Assembly: GCA_039621445.1 (NCBI GenBank) | Contig: CP154954.1 | Span: 57,928,701 to 57,992,700, forward strand | Length of the DNA: 64,000 nt | Reading direction: 5' to 3' | Origin: Euglena gracilis | Lineage: Eukaryota; Euglenida; Euglenophyceae; Euglenales | Shown here: piece after piece, positions 42,301 through 49,608 of the stretch | Layout of the letters: every line of letters starts with the position of its first letter | Numbering within the stretch: the stretch's first letter is position 1 | Position numbers and translations under genes: made by a program | Notes under the pieces: model-generated | Told to the model about the DNA's origin: nothing | Database searches by the model: none | What the model saw: only the letters and a program-made list of their open reading frames with translations

Positions 42301-42539
42301 GCACCGTACGTGGTGGTCACCCTCGCATACTGAGTAACTGGAACGGAAGCAGCCAGCGGTGCACGCTGCACGGACTGGCTCAGGCCGACAGTGGAAAAGG
42401 CCGACGCACTGGACGTCTGGCCGGATGCAGCTACCAACATATAGGCCAAGACTCCCACAGCAGCACCTGCGGCAAGTCCAACTTTGACCGCATCATGATT
42501 TTGGCCAGGTTGAGGGGCAAGACTTCCGTAAGCGTTCAT
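18330..42539 (-). CDS. LHCPII: Light-harvesting chlorophyll a/b-binding (LHCII) polyprotein precursor, whole gene with introns
   Basis: Spans exon 1 (presequence) and nine LHCII units. If spliced at the nonconventional intron marks it encodes about 2300 residues. The product would enter the plastid via a signal-peptide/transit-peptide presequence and be cut at the linkers [10 protein letters not shown] into mature antenna proteins that bind chlorophylls a and b in the thylakoid around photosystem II. This organisation is known from Euglena. Exons: 42102-42539, 40088-40792, 37641-38360, 35208-35912, 32561-33280, 28357-29076, 25914-26633, 23470-24189, 21028-21747, 18617-19305, 18330-18381. Internal units are exactly 720 bp, phase 0 at both ends. 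The third unit (35208-35912) is frameshifted in this sequence, which would stop translation there unless the sequence is wrong. An alternative reading as nine separate genes fails because the internal units have no terminator or presequence of their own. Confidence 0.88.
18382..18616 (-). other. Nonconventional intron unique to unit 9 (235 bp)
   Basis: Starts AAGCAGGTTTGG and ends CAGACCTGATGTT on the minus strand. CAG is at +4 to +6, CTG at -8 to -6, and CAGGTTTG can pair with CAGACCTG over eight positions allowing one G-U. No GT-AG pair gives the conserved protein. These marks give a perfect NGLTAVYV junction. Confidence 0.8.
18617..19305 (-). CDS. LHC unit 9, main exon (last translated)
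   Basis: Covers the linker through DPFNVNG and part of the next codon. Has SENST like unit 1, unlike the inner units. It ends inside the Leu codon at 18617, where a 235-bp nonconventional intron absent from all other units begins. Confidence 0.85.
21028..21747 (-). CDS. LHC unit 8
   Basis: 240 codons, intact, SEGST type. This unit was used to fix the borders: the exon runs from 21747 (ACC CCT GTG GCG ATG TTC) to 21028 (CAG TTT GCC CCC), giving [13 protein letters not shown] at the start and VYVTQFAP at the end in one frame with its neighbours. Confidence 0.88.
23470..24189 (-). CDS. LHC unit 7
   Basis: 240 codons, intact, SEGST type. Both intron borders match the consensus (GCTCAGGACCCC after QFAP; GGTTCTGCGGTC before TPVAMF). 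Confidence 0.87.
25914..26633 (-). CDS. LHC unit 6
   Basis: 240 codons, intact and essentially identical to units 7 and 8. A plus-strand GTCCGCTACGTGG variant near 25965-25977 is shared with units 1 and 5 and is synonymous. Confidence 0.87.
28357..29076 (-). CDS. LHC unit 5
   Basis: 240 codons, intact. The upstream intron end has the CAGAAGCC variant of units 2-4, while the downstream intron has the GGGCAC variant of units 5-8, so the switch between the two repeat subtypes lies here. The 3' splice mark (CTGCGGTC) is preserved 19 bases from the transposon's target duplication. Confidence 0.87.
29096..29103. repeat. Target-site duplication GCCATGGG, left copy
   Basis: Eight bases directly left of the transposon terminal repeat, repeated at 30856-30863. 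Units without the insertion have a single copy. Confidence 0.9.
29104..30855. mobile_element. Non-autonomous hAT-like DNA transposon (1752 bp)
   Basis: The ends are inverted repeats of at least 21 bp starting CAGACATTCATTTAGTGTGG, flanked by an 8-bp duplication. Eight-base duplications and CA..TG ends are typical of the hAT superfamily. Next to each end are three or four subterminal copies of GGTGTCCACAGGTGAACCAC separated by A/T runs. All are in the same orientation, not inverted. No transposase ORF is present. The element sits in the intron between LHC units 4 and 5, 19 bases from the 3' splice point, and leaves the pairing end of the intron intact. Confidence 0.85.
29493..30533. repeat. 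GAAGCGG palindromes inside the hAT-like element (four copies)
   Basis: 29493-29514 (perfect 22 bp), 29834-29851, 30180-30197 (imperfect) and 30514-30533 (one mismatch). They are spaced about 335-345 bp apart, more regular than in the 16-18 kb cluster. Confidence 0.8.
30856..30863. repeat. Target-site duplication GCCATGGG, right copy
   Basis: Identical to 29096-29103. Removing the element and one copy restores the intron sequence found in the other units. Confidence 0.9.
32561..33280 (-). CDS. LHC unit 4
   Basis: 240 codons, intact, inner-type SEGST. One silent change (GAACTCACCGG at 33137-33147 on the plus strand) separates it from its neighbours. Followed by the long intron that contains the hAT-like transposon. 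Confidence 0.87.
35208..35912 (-). pseudogene. LHC unit 3, frameshifted
   Basis: Aligns with the other units end to end but is 705 bp instead of 720. About a dozen scattered one- to four-base deletions, one inserted G (near 35459) and a patch of substitutions around 35675-35705 break the frame repeatedly. The linker, WYGPNR and helix B segments survive in pieces. If real, this stops the polyprotein after unit 2. The adjacent intron (34826-35130) is also garbled and seems to contain a partial second copy of the intron/exon border, so assembly or consensus error is a serious alternative. Confidence 0.8.
37641..38360 (-). CDS. LHC unit 2
   Basis: 240 codons, [14 protein letters not shown]...VYVTQFAP, uninterrupted. 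Chlorophyll-ligand Glu/His/Asn/Arg positions of helices A and B are intact ([18 protein letters not shown]). Inner-type SEGST. Its downstream intron carries the GGGCGC variant shared by the introns after units 1-4. Confidence 0.87.
40088..40792 (-). CDS. LHC unit 1 (first translated)
   Basis: 235 codons beginning [14 protein letters not shown]. It lacks the TPVAM half of the linker because it follows the presequence. It has the trimerisation motif WYGPNR, helix B ([16 protein letters not shown]), helix C ([19 protein letters not shown]) and helix A ([20 protein letters not shown]). It differs from inner units by SENST in place of SEGST, NRW in place of NKW, and KSA in place of KST. Upstream of base 40793 the sequence is unlike that before any other unit, as expected for intron 1. 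Confidence 0.85.
40793..42101 (-). other. LHC polyprotein intron 1
   Basis: About 1.3 kb between the presequence exon and unit 1, unrelated to the inter-unit introns. Near its start CCACAGTTC, and near its end TCAACTGGGATTA, can pair over CAGTT/AACTG. The border is uncertain by one base because an A is shared. It contains a hairpin at 41341-41366 and several C- and G-rich runs, and no convincing gene on either strand. Confidence 0.6.
41341..41366. repeat. Hairpin AAAAGTGCTA-TTTT-TAGCACTTTT in intron 1
   Basis: A perfect 10-bp stem, extendable by CGAA/TTCG around it with one bulged A. It lies in the first intron of the LHC gene. Role unknown. Confidence 0.7.
42102..42539 (-). CDS. LHC polyprotein exon 1: bipartite plastid-targeting presequence
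   Basis: 146 codons from [12 protein letters not shown]. Hydrophobic segment 1 (about 17-38, [20 protein letters not shown]) would act as signal peptide. A Ser/Thr/Ala-rich, acid-poor stretch (40-90) resembles a transit peptide. Hydrophobic segment 2 (about 107-123, [17 protein letters not shown]) would be the stop-transfer anchor. Two hydrophobic domains about 60-70 residues apart and a length near 141 match the known Euglena LHCPII presequence. The exon end at GAG GAA is placed by CAGTT at 42098-42094, which can pair with AACTG near 40799-40803. An upstream in-frame ATG (42602) exists but lies before a likely trans-splice acceptor. Confidence 0.75.
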
Positions 42540-42665
42540 TGTGAAAAAGAGCTGGGTGAGGAAGGATTGAAGTATTTTGTGATCACGTGTGCGTGTACGC
42601 ACGGCTCAGCTCCAATTAAGCATGACGACACCACCCAGAAAGCGAAAACGGAGAGAACTTTCTGA
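42540..42665. promoter_or_regulatory. Short divergent region with a probable spliced-leader acceptor for the LHC gene
   Basis: On the minus strand a pyrimidine-rich stretch (CCTTCCTCACCCAG) ends with AG at 42553-42552, 12 bases before the ATG at 42539. Euglenid mRNAs receive a trans-spliced leader, so this is a good acceptor candidate and favours ATG 42539 over the in-frame ATG at 42602. An ORF on the opposite strand begins at 42666. No promoter motif is recognised. Confidence 0.5.
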
Positions 42666-43112
42666 GTGTCTATTTTTTTCGTCTGCATAACCACCATGGC
42701 TGCAAAGGGGCCGGATGGCCCTCCAGAAGACCCCAAGACTCAAGACAATACACCCCTTGTCAATCAAGCTGCTACCACAACCAACCCTTCAAACCCTTCA
42801 AGTACACCTACTGCTGCAGTGGACACTGGACAGTTGGAGCTGCTGGCGAAGATGTTGTTGCCGCTGTTGGTGCCGGTGCTAACCACTGCTGTGCACAACG
42901 ACTCACTGCTGACCGCCCTGTACATAGTGACAGAGAAAGCCAAGACAGCAGCTCACAAAGAAGGAAGAGGACTTGGCAAGAGAGGGAAGAGCATGAAGAG
43001 TACCTACAGAGAAGGTTTGGAAGAGATTACAAGCCACCATGGCAGAGAGGTCGACCCAGTTATCATATATCTCAACAGAGTTCTCCTCAGCCCCAGCTCC
43101 ACCAGCAAGTGA
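42666..43112 (+). CDS. Hypothetical protein, possibly retroelement ORF1
   Basis: 148 codons starting MAAKGPDGPPEDPKTQD. The start context ACCACCATGG is favourable. A Thr/Asn/Pro-rich N-terminus is followed by a hydrophobic stretch (LLAKMLLPLLVPVLTTAV) and a basic tail. No family is recognised. It lies directly upstream of the decayed 2A-bearing element and may be its first ORF. Otherwise it could be a small host gene. Confidence 0.35.
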   Translation: MSIFFVCITTMAAKGPDGPPEDPKTQDNTPLVNQAATTTNPSNPSSTPTAAVDTGQLELLAKMLLPLLVPVLTTAVHNDSLLTALYIVTEKAKTAAHKEGRGLGKRGKSMKSTYREGLEEITSHHGREVDPVIIYLNRVLLSPSSTSK

Positions 43113-43843
43113 GTCTGGGGCCCCCCTGTACAGCAAGCCCAGCAGTGGGCATTCCACAGTCAGGCCCATCAGTGGGCATTCCAATGAACAGCCCATTCCA
43201 ATGCCCACCAGTGGGCAGAAGTCAAGTATGTCCATCTGTCACATCAATCATACAAATGTACATTCCATCACAGACCAACCTTTGGGGTGAACTGGAGCAG
43301 AGAAGATGACTAGAGGAAGAATTGGACCAGAGAAGAAGAGCAGAGAAGGAGAGAGGCTGAACTCTTCAGAAGCCTCAGAGCCTTTCTCAGCACAAGCCAG
43401 AGTACTCAAGTCCCCTCCTCCCAACACCATTACACAACTCTGGCCTGCCAGCACCCTTAATCCCAGATGTGGTACTGGCATCACCATCAGCCTTCCAATG
43501 TGCTTTTCTGCCTGCAGCTTTCCCTTTTGTCTCACAAAGTCCCCCCCAAAGAGGGGACAACTCAACACAATACTTTCACCCAGTAAAACAAATGGATCAA
43601 GAATTTCATCCCAAGGCAACTCCAAATCAAAATGAGTTGACAAAACAACCCCTCCCCCAACCCAAAAGAGGAGGATCATCAACCCCAGCCAAATGCAACA
43701 CCAAAAAATCTCAGCACCAGCCCCCCAGTATCAGCCCCCCCTGCAAGAGGGGGGGGGGCCAGGCCCACCCTTTCGCATTTTTAAAATTCCAACAAAACCC
43801 ACCATGTTTGATGGCACACAGTGGGCCAAACTGGGCACAGTGA
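43109..43843 (+). pseudogene. Decayed Gln/Pro-rich coding stretch upstream of the 2A ORF
   Basis: Plus-strand frames here have charged coiled-coil-like and then Gln/Pro-rich composition (ELEQRR, LEEELDQRRRAEKERG, QPLPQPKRGG). They are interrupted by a TGA at 43307-43309 and at least one frame change. A repeated CAGTGGGCATTCCA occurs near 43142 and 43172. The composition resembles retroelement Gag, but no domain is identified. Confidence 0.35.
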
Positions 43844-46800
43844 CCCTGCAGGGGGAACCCACCCCCTTTCAATGGCAAGACCCCCCCCAGGCAACAGATT
43901 TACCAGCTTCCCCACCCAACACCCCCCTGGAAGGGGTCCCAGTTTGGGAAAAACCAGAGTTTCGGTCCCTCAGGGAAGAATTTTTTTGGAGAAGGCGCAT
44001 GAGACAGCAAGCAGGAGGTATTTTATTTCACGAGATGGTCGCCAGAAAACTGGCCAACATTCAGGAAAAGTGGGTCGACATTGGGAGAACAGTGGACATT
44101 CGGCAGTCACAAAAAATGGTGCACACAGACATGAAACTCACGTTGCCACTGGCAGCGCCAAACGTTGTGCAACCGCCCCCCCCACCAAAAAAGAACCTCA
44201 TCCTGGAACAGATCAGAATCGCCCAGATTCTTCATCAATACCGCCCAGAGGAACAACGTGAGGAAGGAATGGACATGTCGCACATAGAAAAAGTACGCCC
44301 AGCTATCGCACAAAAAACCAAACAAAAAGTGCCTGCAGCAGAAGCAGTCTGCCCCCCGAGGACAAAGAAGAGGCTGACACCCTCCCGAGAACCAACCCTG
44401 CCCATTGCCTGGCGATACTGCCCAAGAATTTGGCAGATGGATGACATGCCTAGACCGTTACAGTTTGCGTGTGACGTTGGATTGGCTGATCGTCTTTCCC
44501 CGTCTGTATGGACCGCCAGCGATCTCGATGACTCAAATGACTCCCTGTCAGACTATTACTCTTGTGCTGGCACAAAAAAATTCCGCATGGCAGAAACAGC
44601 CGGCGACATACACCCCTGCTATGCAAGCCCGCACGGGGGGAAGAAACCGGAAGATGCATATCTGAAGACGGGGCGAGGTGATTCTCTGATAACAATGGGT
44701 GATGTGGAAACCAATCCAGGCCCGCTGACGGCTTTTAATGGACCCTGTGGTGAAGTCATGGATTTATTGGACCAACTTGTTGCCATGAACATGACTGATT
44801 TCTTTCGGATCAAGGCCGAACTACCGTTGTGGCAAGGCCCCGATGGCTCCTCCCAATCATTTCTTCCCAAAGCTACATACTGGCTGAAATGCACTTTGTG
44901 TGACATTGAAACCATCACTGCCTCGGCAGGTTGGTGCTTGCACCACAGGGAAACCTGCCCTGTTTTTTCAGCCACAGTATTTCCATCTACTGAGACAGCA
45001 AAAGTACACTCCATAACAAGCCGAGGACACACGGCAGAACAAACCCAGGAAAAGTTTTCAGAAGGACACCAGCCGACTGGAAGGGGGGAACGAATCACCA
45101 CCCATGGTGACGTCCAAACACAACCAGGACCCATCTACTTCCGTCTGGCTACCATGGAAAGACCAACAATCCCTGTCTCCAGGGGACTTCAAGAAAACTT
45201 CATCCGGCACAGATTGCTGGCGAGCCTTCAAGAGGTGGATGCAGAACTTCAAAGTTTCCGAGACGCCTTCCTTTCCGATGTCCTGGTTGAGAACACTACC
45301 GTCTATGAGCTCACCGAATGCTGGGAAGTTTTGAGAGGAGTTCTGTTTGTGCTCATAGGGCTATGGCCACATCGACCACCACGTCACGACTCCCCATCGA
45401 GTGTACATGCCATTATGTGGTTGCTGACTGTTTTATGGTCCGAAGTATGCAGCATCGGCGAGGCCTTTCACCTCTACCTGCCCCCTATTCACCTAATGAC
45501 ACTACCCAACGTTCTCCGGCCGAGAGGCACTTTCCCCAGAGTACCGCCAACGGAGCCCTCCTCGTCCGACCTCTCCCCATTGAATGCACACACCGTTGAT
45601 ATCCTGGACATCATGGCCTTCTTACGTCCGACAAGATCAGTAATTTCAGTTGACCGTCATGTCCGGAGGGCACGACGGACAGCACAAAGGCAACTAAACT
45701 ACCAACAAGGTGACCAACACGGTGATATAAGCCCTAACGACGCTGTCATAGCCGAGAGGCCCAGACACCAAGATGTCACACTCTGTGGTGACGTTCAGCT
45801 CGAGCCGGGACCTATTCACCGGATAACCCCACGTGAAGGACCCCTATCCCTGCGACCTAGCACCCGGCCCCATTGCCGACGACTAACTTGCACTCTGGCC
45901 CCAGGGCCTTTTAAGTTGTCCAATGTGGCCCCAGGGCACGCCAACCATGTACGGCAACTGATTGACCAGGGAAAACCGCGGTATGGGTACAGTCCCCCCC
46001 GCTGTGGCAGGGGTAAAAGCCTTGCCAGTTGTGGCGACATTGAAAGCAACCCAGGTCCCACAGAAACCCGCCCTCCCCAGCAGGAAGACGTTGAAATGGC
46101 CTCAGCCGCACAGACCTCTGCTGTGCCGCCGACGGAGCGACCACTCCTTGGATCTTGGTTCCCAATGCACTCGACGCCGCTGTTCTCGCCTACTTTGTCC
46201 CAGGCTGTAATGCCGTTTCCCAGTTTGAACGGGGGCCCCGGGGCACCCGCAGCTGAGCAAATCATGGTCATTGACGAACTAGAGTCCCGGGTGCGCTCAG
46301 CGATTTCCGAAATTCACAGGCATGCGCCGCAGGGCCAGGGCTTGACTGAGAATTTTGTGCCGTCCTTTCCACAAAGGCAAGAGCTAGAGTGCCAGAATGG
46401 TCGAAGGCCGCAGGCCCCCGTGGCCCCAGCACCAGCGCAATCCTCGACGAACGCTGATACGATGCAAGTCACCCCCTTTTCGCAACCTTGCCCACCACTG
46501 CACCCATCTTGGGAAGAAATTTCCCAAGACAGTCGAGGCACGTTGGTCCATATCCCACGGGGAGCGTTGCGAAACGTAGGGCTCGCCTATTGCAGCACCC
46601 TCAGTCGCTTTGTGTCCAAGCCAGGATGGGAGACCCTACACGCACTTTGGTGCTTCCCAAAAGCTGTGCTTGCTCCATTGAAGCGCAGCGGGCAAAGCCA
46701 TTGGGCTGCGGGCGGTTTTCAGCTGCCCCCTCCCCCTCCTGGTCTCCCCCCTGCCCTGGCCCCCCCCTGCCCTGGCCCCCCCCCTTCCACCACACCTGGC

Positions 46801-47343
46801 CTGCCCAGCCGGGTAGGGGGGCCCCATATTAAAGTTGTGGTGCCCCGCAGCTGGTCTGGGATGGCTCTGCCGAGTCGGCATGGGCCCATCCCCGTACAGA
46901 CTTTTTTTGGCAGCGCCTTCCTCCAGCCCTGCAGCAGGCACTGCTTTGGGAAGGCCAGGGCTCGGAAGACTGCACGGTTTTTTCGGTGCAAGTTTCGGCC
47001 CTCCCCCCGGCTTCCGGATCAGCCCTGTCCTGCCCTCCCCCCTGCCGAGACCTGTCCCCTCAGCCTCGGAGCCCGGGGGGGGGGGGGATGGGTACCCGGA
47101 TGTTTTCCCCACAAGCTATCTGGGTCCTCCATCCCTCTCGGACCAACCTTCATCGGGTGTCCAGGATCCGTCTCCACCTATTTTGTTTTCGCGTGGCACG
47201 GTGTCATCCAACGAATGGGGTTTTTCTTCCGGGTCGGTGTCCTTCGGCGGCCGGCGCGTTCCCCTGACCGTCGCGTCGTTGCGACGCTGGTTAGCCTCTC
47301 AGCCCGACGTCCCCAAAGGGGTGTACCTGAGTCATTGGCGTAG
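43693..47343 (+). CDS. Retroelement polyprotein with four 2A-like motifs
   Basis: 1216 codons. An N-terminal section (FFWRRRMRQQAGGILFHEMVARKL) of unknown fold is followed by segments separated by GDVETNPGP (residues about 336-344), GDVQTQPGP (472-480), GDVQLEPGP (699-707) and GDIESNPGP (781-789). Each is preceded by a related lead-in such as GRGDSLITM or GRGKSLASC. 2A sequences (D-x-E-x-N-P-G-P) make the ribosome skip a peptide bond, so the ORF would yield separate proteins. Near residue 970 the block GWETLHALWCFPKAVLAPLKRSG resembles the conserved block before the RT in some LINE-type elements. No RT is present. Beyond about 46700 the frame is probably not the natural one. Confidence 0.6.
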   Translation: MQHQKISAPAPQYQPPLQEGGGPGPPFRIFKIPTKPTMFDGTQWAKLGTVTLQGEPTPFQWQDPPQATDLPASPPNTPLEGVPVWEKPEFRSLREEFFWRRRMRQQAGGILFHEMVARKLANIQEKWVDIGRTVDIRQSQKMVHTDMKLTLPLAAPNVVQPPPPPKKNLILEQIRIAQILHQYRPEEQREEGMDMSHIEKVRPAIAQKTKQKVPAAEAVCPPRTKKRLTPSREPTLPIAWRYCPRIWQMDDMPRPLQFACDVGLADRLSPSVWTASDLDDSNDSLSDYYSCAGTKKFRMAETAGDIHPCYASPHGGKKPEDAYLKTGRGDSLITMGDVETNPGPLTAFNGPCGEVMDLLDQLVAMNMTDFFRIKAELPLWQGPDGSSQSFLPKATYWLKCTLCDIETITASAGWCLHHRETCPVFSATVFPSTETAKVHSITSRGHTAEQTQEKFSEGHQPTGRGERITTHGDVQTQPGPIYFRLATMERPTIPVSRGLQENFIRHRLLASLQEVDAELQSFRDAFLSDVLVENTTVYELTECWEVLRGVLFVLIGLWPHRPPRHDSPSSVHAIMWLLTVLWSEVCSIGEAFHLYLPPIHLMTLPNVLRPRGTFPRVPPTEPSSSDLSPLNAHTVDILDIMAFLRPTRSVISVDRHVRRARRTAQRQLNYQQGDQHGDISPNDAVIAERPRHQDVTLCGDVQLEPGPIHRITPREGPLSLRPSTRPHCRRLTCTLAPGPFKLSNVAPGHANHVRQLIDQGKPRYGYSPPRCGRGKSLASCGDIESNPGPTETRPPQQEDVEMASAAQTSAVPPTERPLLGSWFPMHSTPLFSPTLSQAVMPFPSLNGGPGAPAAEQIMVIDELESRVRSAISEIHRHAPQGQGLTENFVPSFPQRQELECQNGRRPQAPVAPAPAQSSTNADTMQVTPFSQPCPPLHPSWEEISQDSRGTLVHIPRGALRNVGLAYCSTLSRFVSKPGWETLHALWCFPKAVLAPLKRSGQSHWAAGGFQLPPPPPGLPPALAPPCPGPPPSTTPGLPSRVGGPHIKVVVPRSWSGMALPSRHGPIPVQTFFGSAFLQPCSRHCFGKARARKTARFFRCKFRPSPRLPDQPCPALPPAETCPLSLGARGGGGWVPGCFPHKLSGSSIPLGPTFIGCPGSVSTYFVFAWHGVIQRMGFFFRVGVLRRPARSPDRRVVATLVSLSARRPQRGVPESLA
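44698..44724 (+). other. 2A-like motif 1, GDVETNPGP (canonical)
   Basis: Matches D-V-E-x-N-P-G-P exactly. Ribosome skipping would occur between the final Gly and Pro. Confidence 0.85.
45106..45132 (+). other. 2A-like motif 2, GDVQTQPGP (degenerate)
   Basis: Glu is replaced by Gln and the key Asn by Gln. Known 2A mutants of this kind skip poorly, so this copy is probably inactive. Confidence 0.7.
45787..45813 (+). other. 2A-like motif 3, GDVQLEPGP (degenerate)
   Basis: Keeps D-V and PGP but has Gln for Glu and Glu for Asn, so it is probably inactive. Recognised by the conserved Gly-Asp lead and its place in the series. Confidence 0.65.
46033..46059 (+). other. 2A-like motif 4, GDIESNPGP (canonical)
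   Basis: Exact D-I-E-x-N-P-G-P, preceded by SLASC. Same frame as motifs 1-3. Confidence 0.85.
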
Positions 47344-48501
47344 GCAATCAGCAGGTTTCTGGACCATCTGCCTGCGGAAAAGAATTTACGCGCGGAGCAG
47401 AAATTTTGCAGCAGCACAAATTTGGCTGCGACGCTGGGGAAACTTTCTCTTCCGCCCAACGGGAGGGAGATTCTTCCTCTGCACGCTCTGTTTGTGCAAA
47501 TTACATCATGCCTCCTCCCTTCCGAACACTCTCCTCCTTCTTTCAAATCACACTTACTGCTGCACCGTGGAACACCTGGCCACCCCTGTTGATAGCCCGC
47601 CTGCCGCCTCTCCTGGCCCATAAGGCCAACCCTCTCTCCCAAATGTTGACCATGTACATCACGCCGTCAACCCCCCTGTACAGACCCCGGTGGTTCCTAT
47701 GACGGGGCAGGGGTATCTGTTGATACCGCCGTACCATCCCCCGTGTGTCCACCACCAGTGGGTCACTCAAACCACGACGGCCCAAACCCGCCCAGATTCC
47801 CTCCTCCTCCCAGTGGGAGCCTCCGATACCGGACTGCCTCTCGCGGACGACTACATACTCGAACCTGGGTGGTTCCGGGTCGCCGTCCAAACGCTTTCGC
47901 CTGCGTCCCCCCCATTATTGACGCCTTCGCGGCGCCGCACAACACTCAATGCCCACCCTTCTGGGATAAGTACCAGAACGCCTTCCTCCAGGATTGGAGC
48001 AGGCCGCGCCCTACTTGGGTCAACCCTCCGTCCTCGCTCCTTCCTCTCGTCCTTCGCAAACTTCTGACGGAAGGGGGCCATTTGTTCCTTGTGTGCCCTT
48101 CGGATCATCCCGCGCGGTGTGACTTCCTCGCCTTGGCATCGGCTTCCATGCTCCTCCCTCCCGTCTCTGTCTATCGAAGATTCGGTATTCATCCTCTCCC
48201 CCCTCCTCGGTGGGAAACCATGATCCTCCTCATCCATCGGCCTCCCACAGCATCACGAATGTGCTCCTCCCCCTCATCCCCCCCGTTGCTCCTCTCCTCA
48301 TTACCACTGCCTCCGATTTTTCCCGAATCCCTGATGGACTGGCACAAGTCTTTCAAATGGATAACCCAACACACCTCGTCCCCGGTTTTGGCCTTCCGGG
48401 GCCGCCTATTTGTCTTCCATCGGCACACGCTATGGGACACCCGTTTCCCACCGCCAGTGCCGTGCTCCTCGTTTCGCCTTGCTCTCCTGCGGCGACATTG
48501 A
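47344..48501 (+). pseudogene. Methyltransferase-like domain of the 2A-bearing element
   Basis: After the TAG at 47341-47343 the same frame stays coding-like for about 80 codons (FLDHLPAEKNLRAEQKF), then is broken. ORF 47743-48501 holds IIDAFAAPHN, then WSRPRPTWVNPPSSLLPLVL and HLFLVCPSDHPA. This follows the order of the Dam-like domain in the DIRS copies (D-x-FASPxN, NPPW, VTPYW). NPPS corresponds to motif IV of amino-methyltransferases. Frame changes on both sides show the element is decayed. Confidence 0.55.
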
Positions 48502-48517
48502 GAGTAATCCTGGGCCC
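48491..48517 (+). other. 2A-like motif 5, GDIESNPGP (canonical)
   Basis: Frame differs from the 1216-codon ORF. The local reading is RFALLSCGDIESNPGPTAN followed by TGA. Sequence around the GDIESNPGP core repeats motif 4 (ASC versus LSC). Confidence 0.8.
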
Positions 48518-49119
48518 ACCGCCAATTGAGACTCTGCCAAAAAGACACGCCAGAGTCGGGAATCACATGCCCCCACACCCTCTACACCCCACACTGGTTT
48601 GTCTCAGGAAATGGCTTTGGCCTCCCTCTCCCCCTCACCATCCTCCCCGGCAGCAACGGCGGGGCAAACCGGCGTGCCGTCTGACCCTGGTCCGGGGTTT
48701 TCTTTTGCTTCACATAATACCTGCCCATTTGCTGAATGCCCACGTCACGGACAACCATGACCCGTTCTCAGGTCCTATCTCACGTCTCTCAACACGTCGC
48801 GGCTGGAAGAATACCCCCCCCCCCCCCCCGACTTCTTGCGGGCCACTGCCACCACGACTTGCGCCCTCTGTCGGACCTTACTGCGAGCCAGAGAACGTTG
48901 TCAATGCCCCACCAGGGTGCTCCAGCCGTCCACGCCTCCTCACACCCCTCATCCCCTCTTCCCTCTTCATCGCTCCCACCCGTCGGGGACGGCACTCCCC
49001 TTTCCCACCCGTGCCCCGATTTGCAGCCCGATCTGCAGGTGGTTCTCTCCACCATCTGCCCCACTCTCCGACGTATTCCCTTGTAATGTCGTCATGCGAT
49101 TTCTAGCGCCTTGGCATCT
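48518..49119 (+). pseudogene. Zinc-finger region of the 2A-bearing element, cut by the chromovirus LTR
   Basis: Past one TGA the same frame gives TCPFAECPRHGQP (48719-48757). A frame change then leads to VLSHVSQHVAAG, completing a C2H2-like finger. PPPPPDFLRATATTTCALC follows in the original frame. Nucleic-acid-binding fingers of this layout precede the RT in several non-LTR retrotransposons. The sequence ends at 49119 where the LTR begins, so an RT, if it existed, is not in the window. Confidence 0.5.
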
Positions 49120-49425
49120 TGTGTACGAGGCGTATGCTTCTGTCCCCTTCCGTTGAGGAAGTTAGGATGGAAGCAGATCCTATTAGGTTTTCCTAATGGG
49201 TGCCCCTTCTCTCTCCACAGGTGGTATTCTGTTTGTCTTTCTTTTTCTCCGGACCGGACTTGGTTATCCAGTCCGTCCTCCCTGTATTGCTCCGTGCGTT
49301 GCTTCTTGGGAAGTGGGAAAAGGCATTTTACTGTTACTCTGATTTTCAGTTCCCAAGTAGGTGCGCCAAGGCGAAAGCGAAGGCTTTTGGGAATTGGGAA
49401 TTGGGAATTGGGAATCAGACGTACA
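49120..49425 (+). repeat. 5' LTR of the plus-strand chromovirus
   Basis: TGTGTACGAGG...CGTACA, 306 bp, matching 1245-1550 in inverse orientation. Four tandem GGGAATT-like units at 49390-49415. Confidence 0.82.
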
Positions 49426-49427
49426 CT

Positions 49428-49437
49428 TGGTAGCAGA
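49428..49437 (+). other. Primer-binding site for initiator tRNA-Met
   Basis: TGGTAGCAGA two bases after the LTR, complementary to the tRNA acceptor end. The next bases (TTGGTTCGATCC) also resemble the T-arm complement. The leader then runs without an ORF to gag at 49609. Confidence 0.75.
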
Positions 49438-49608
49438 TTGGTTCGATCCTACGCTGACTGGCAGCGGAGAGCCCCTGCACCGTTAATACACGGTCGCAGC
49501 GTCAGCTCCCGGCTTCTAGTCAACGTCTAAGCAGACGAGCAGGCTCCGGGAGGCTCTGTACGGTATTACCCGTTACAGCCCCTCTGGTGCCAGCACAACT
49601 GCTTAGTT

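Noticed and set aside
48210-49106. 298-codon plus-strand ORF
   Set aside because: It is a shadow frame of the 2A motif 5 and zinc-finger region, whose conserved residues lie in other frames.
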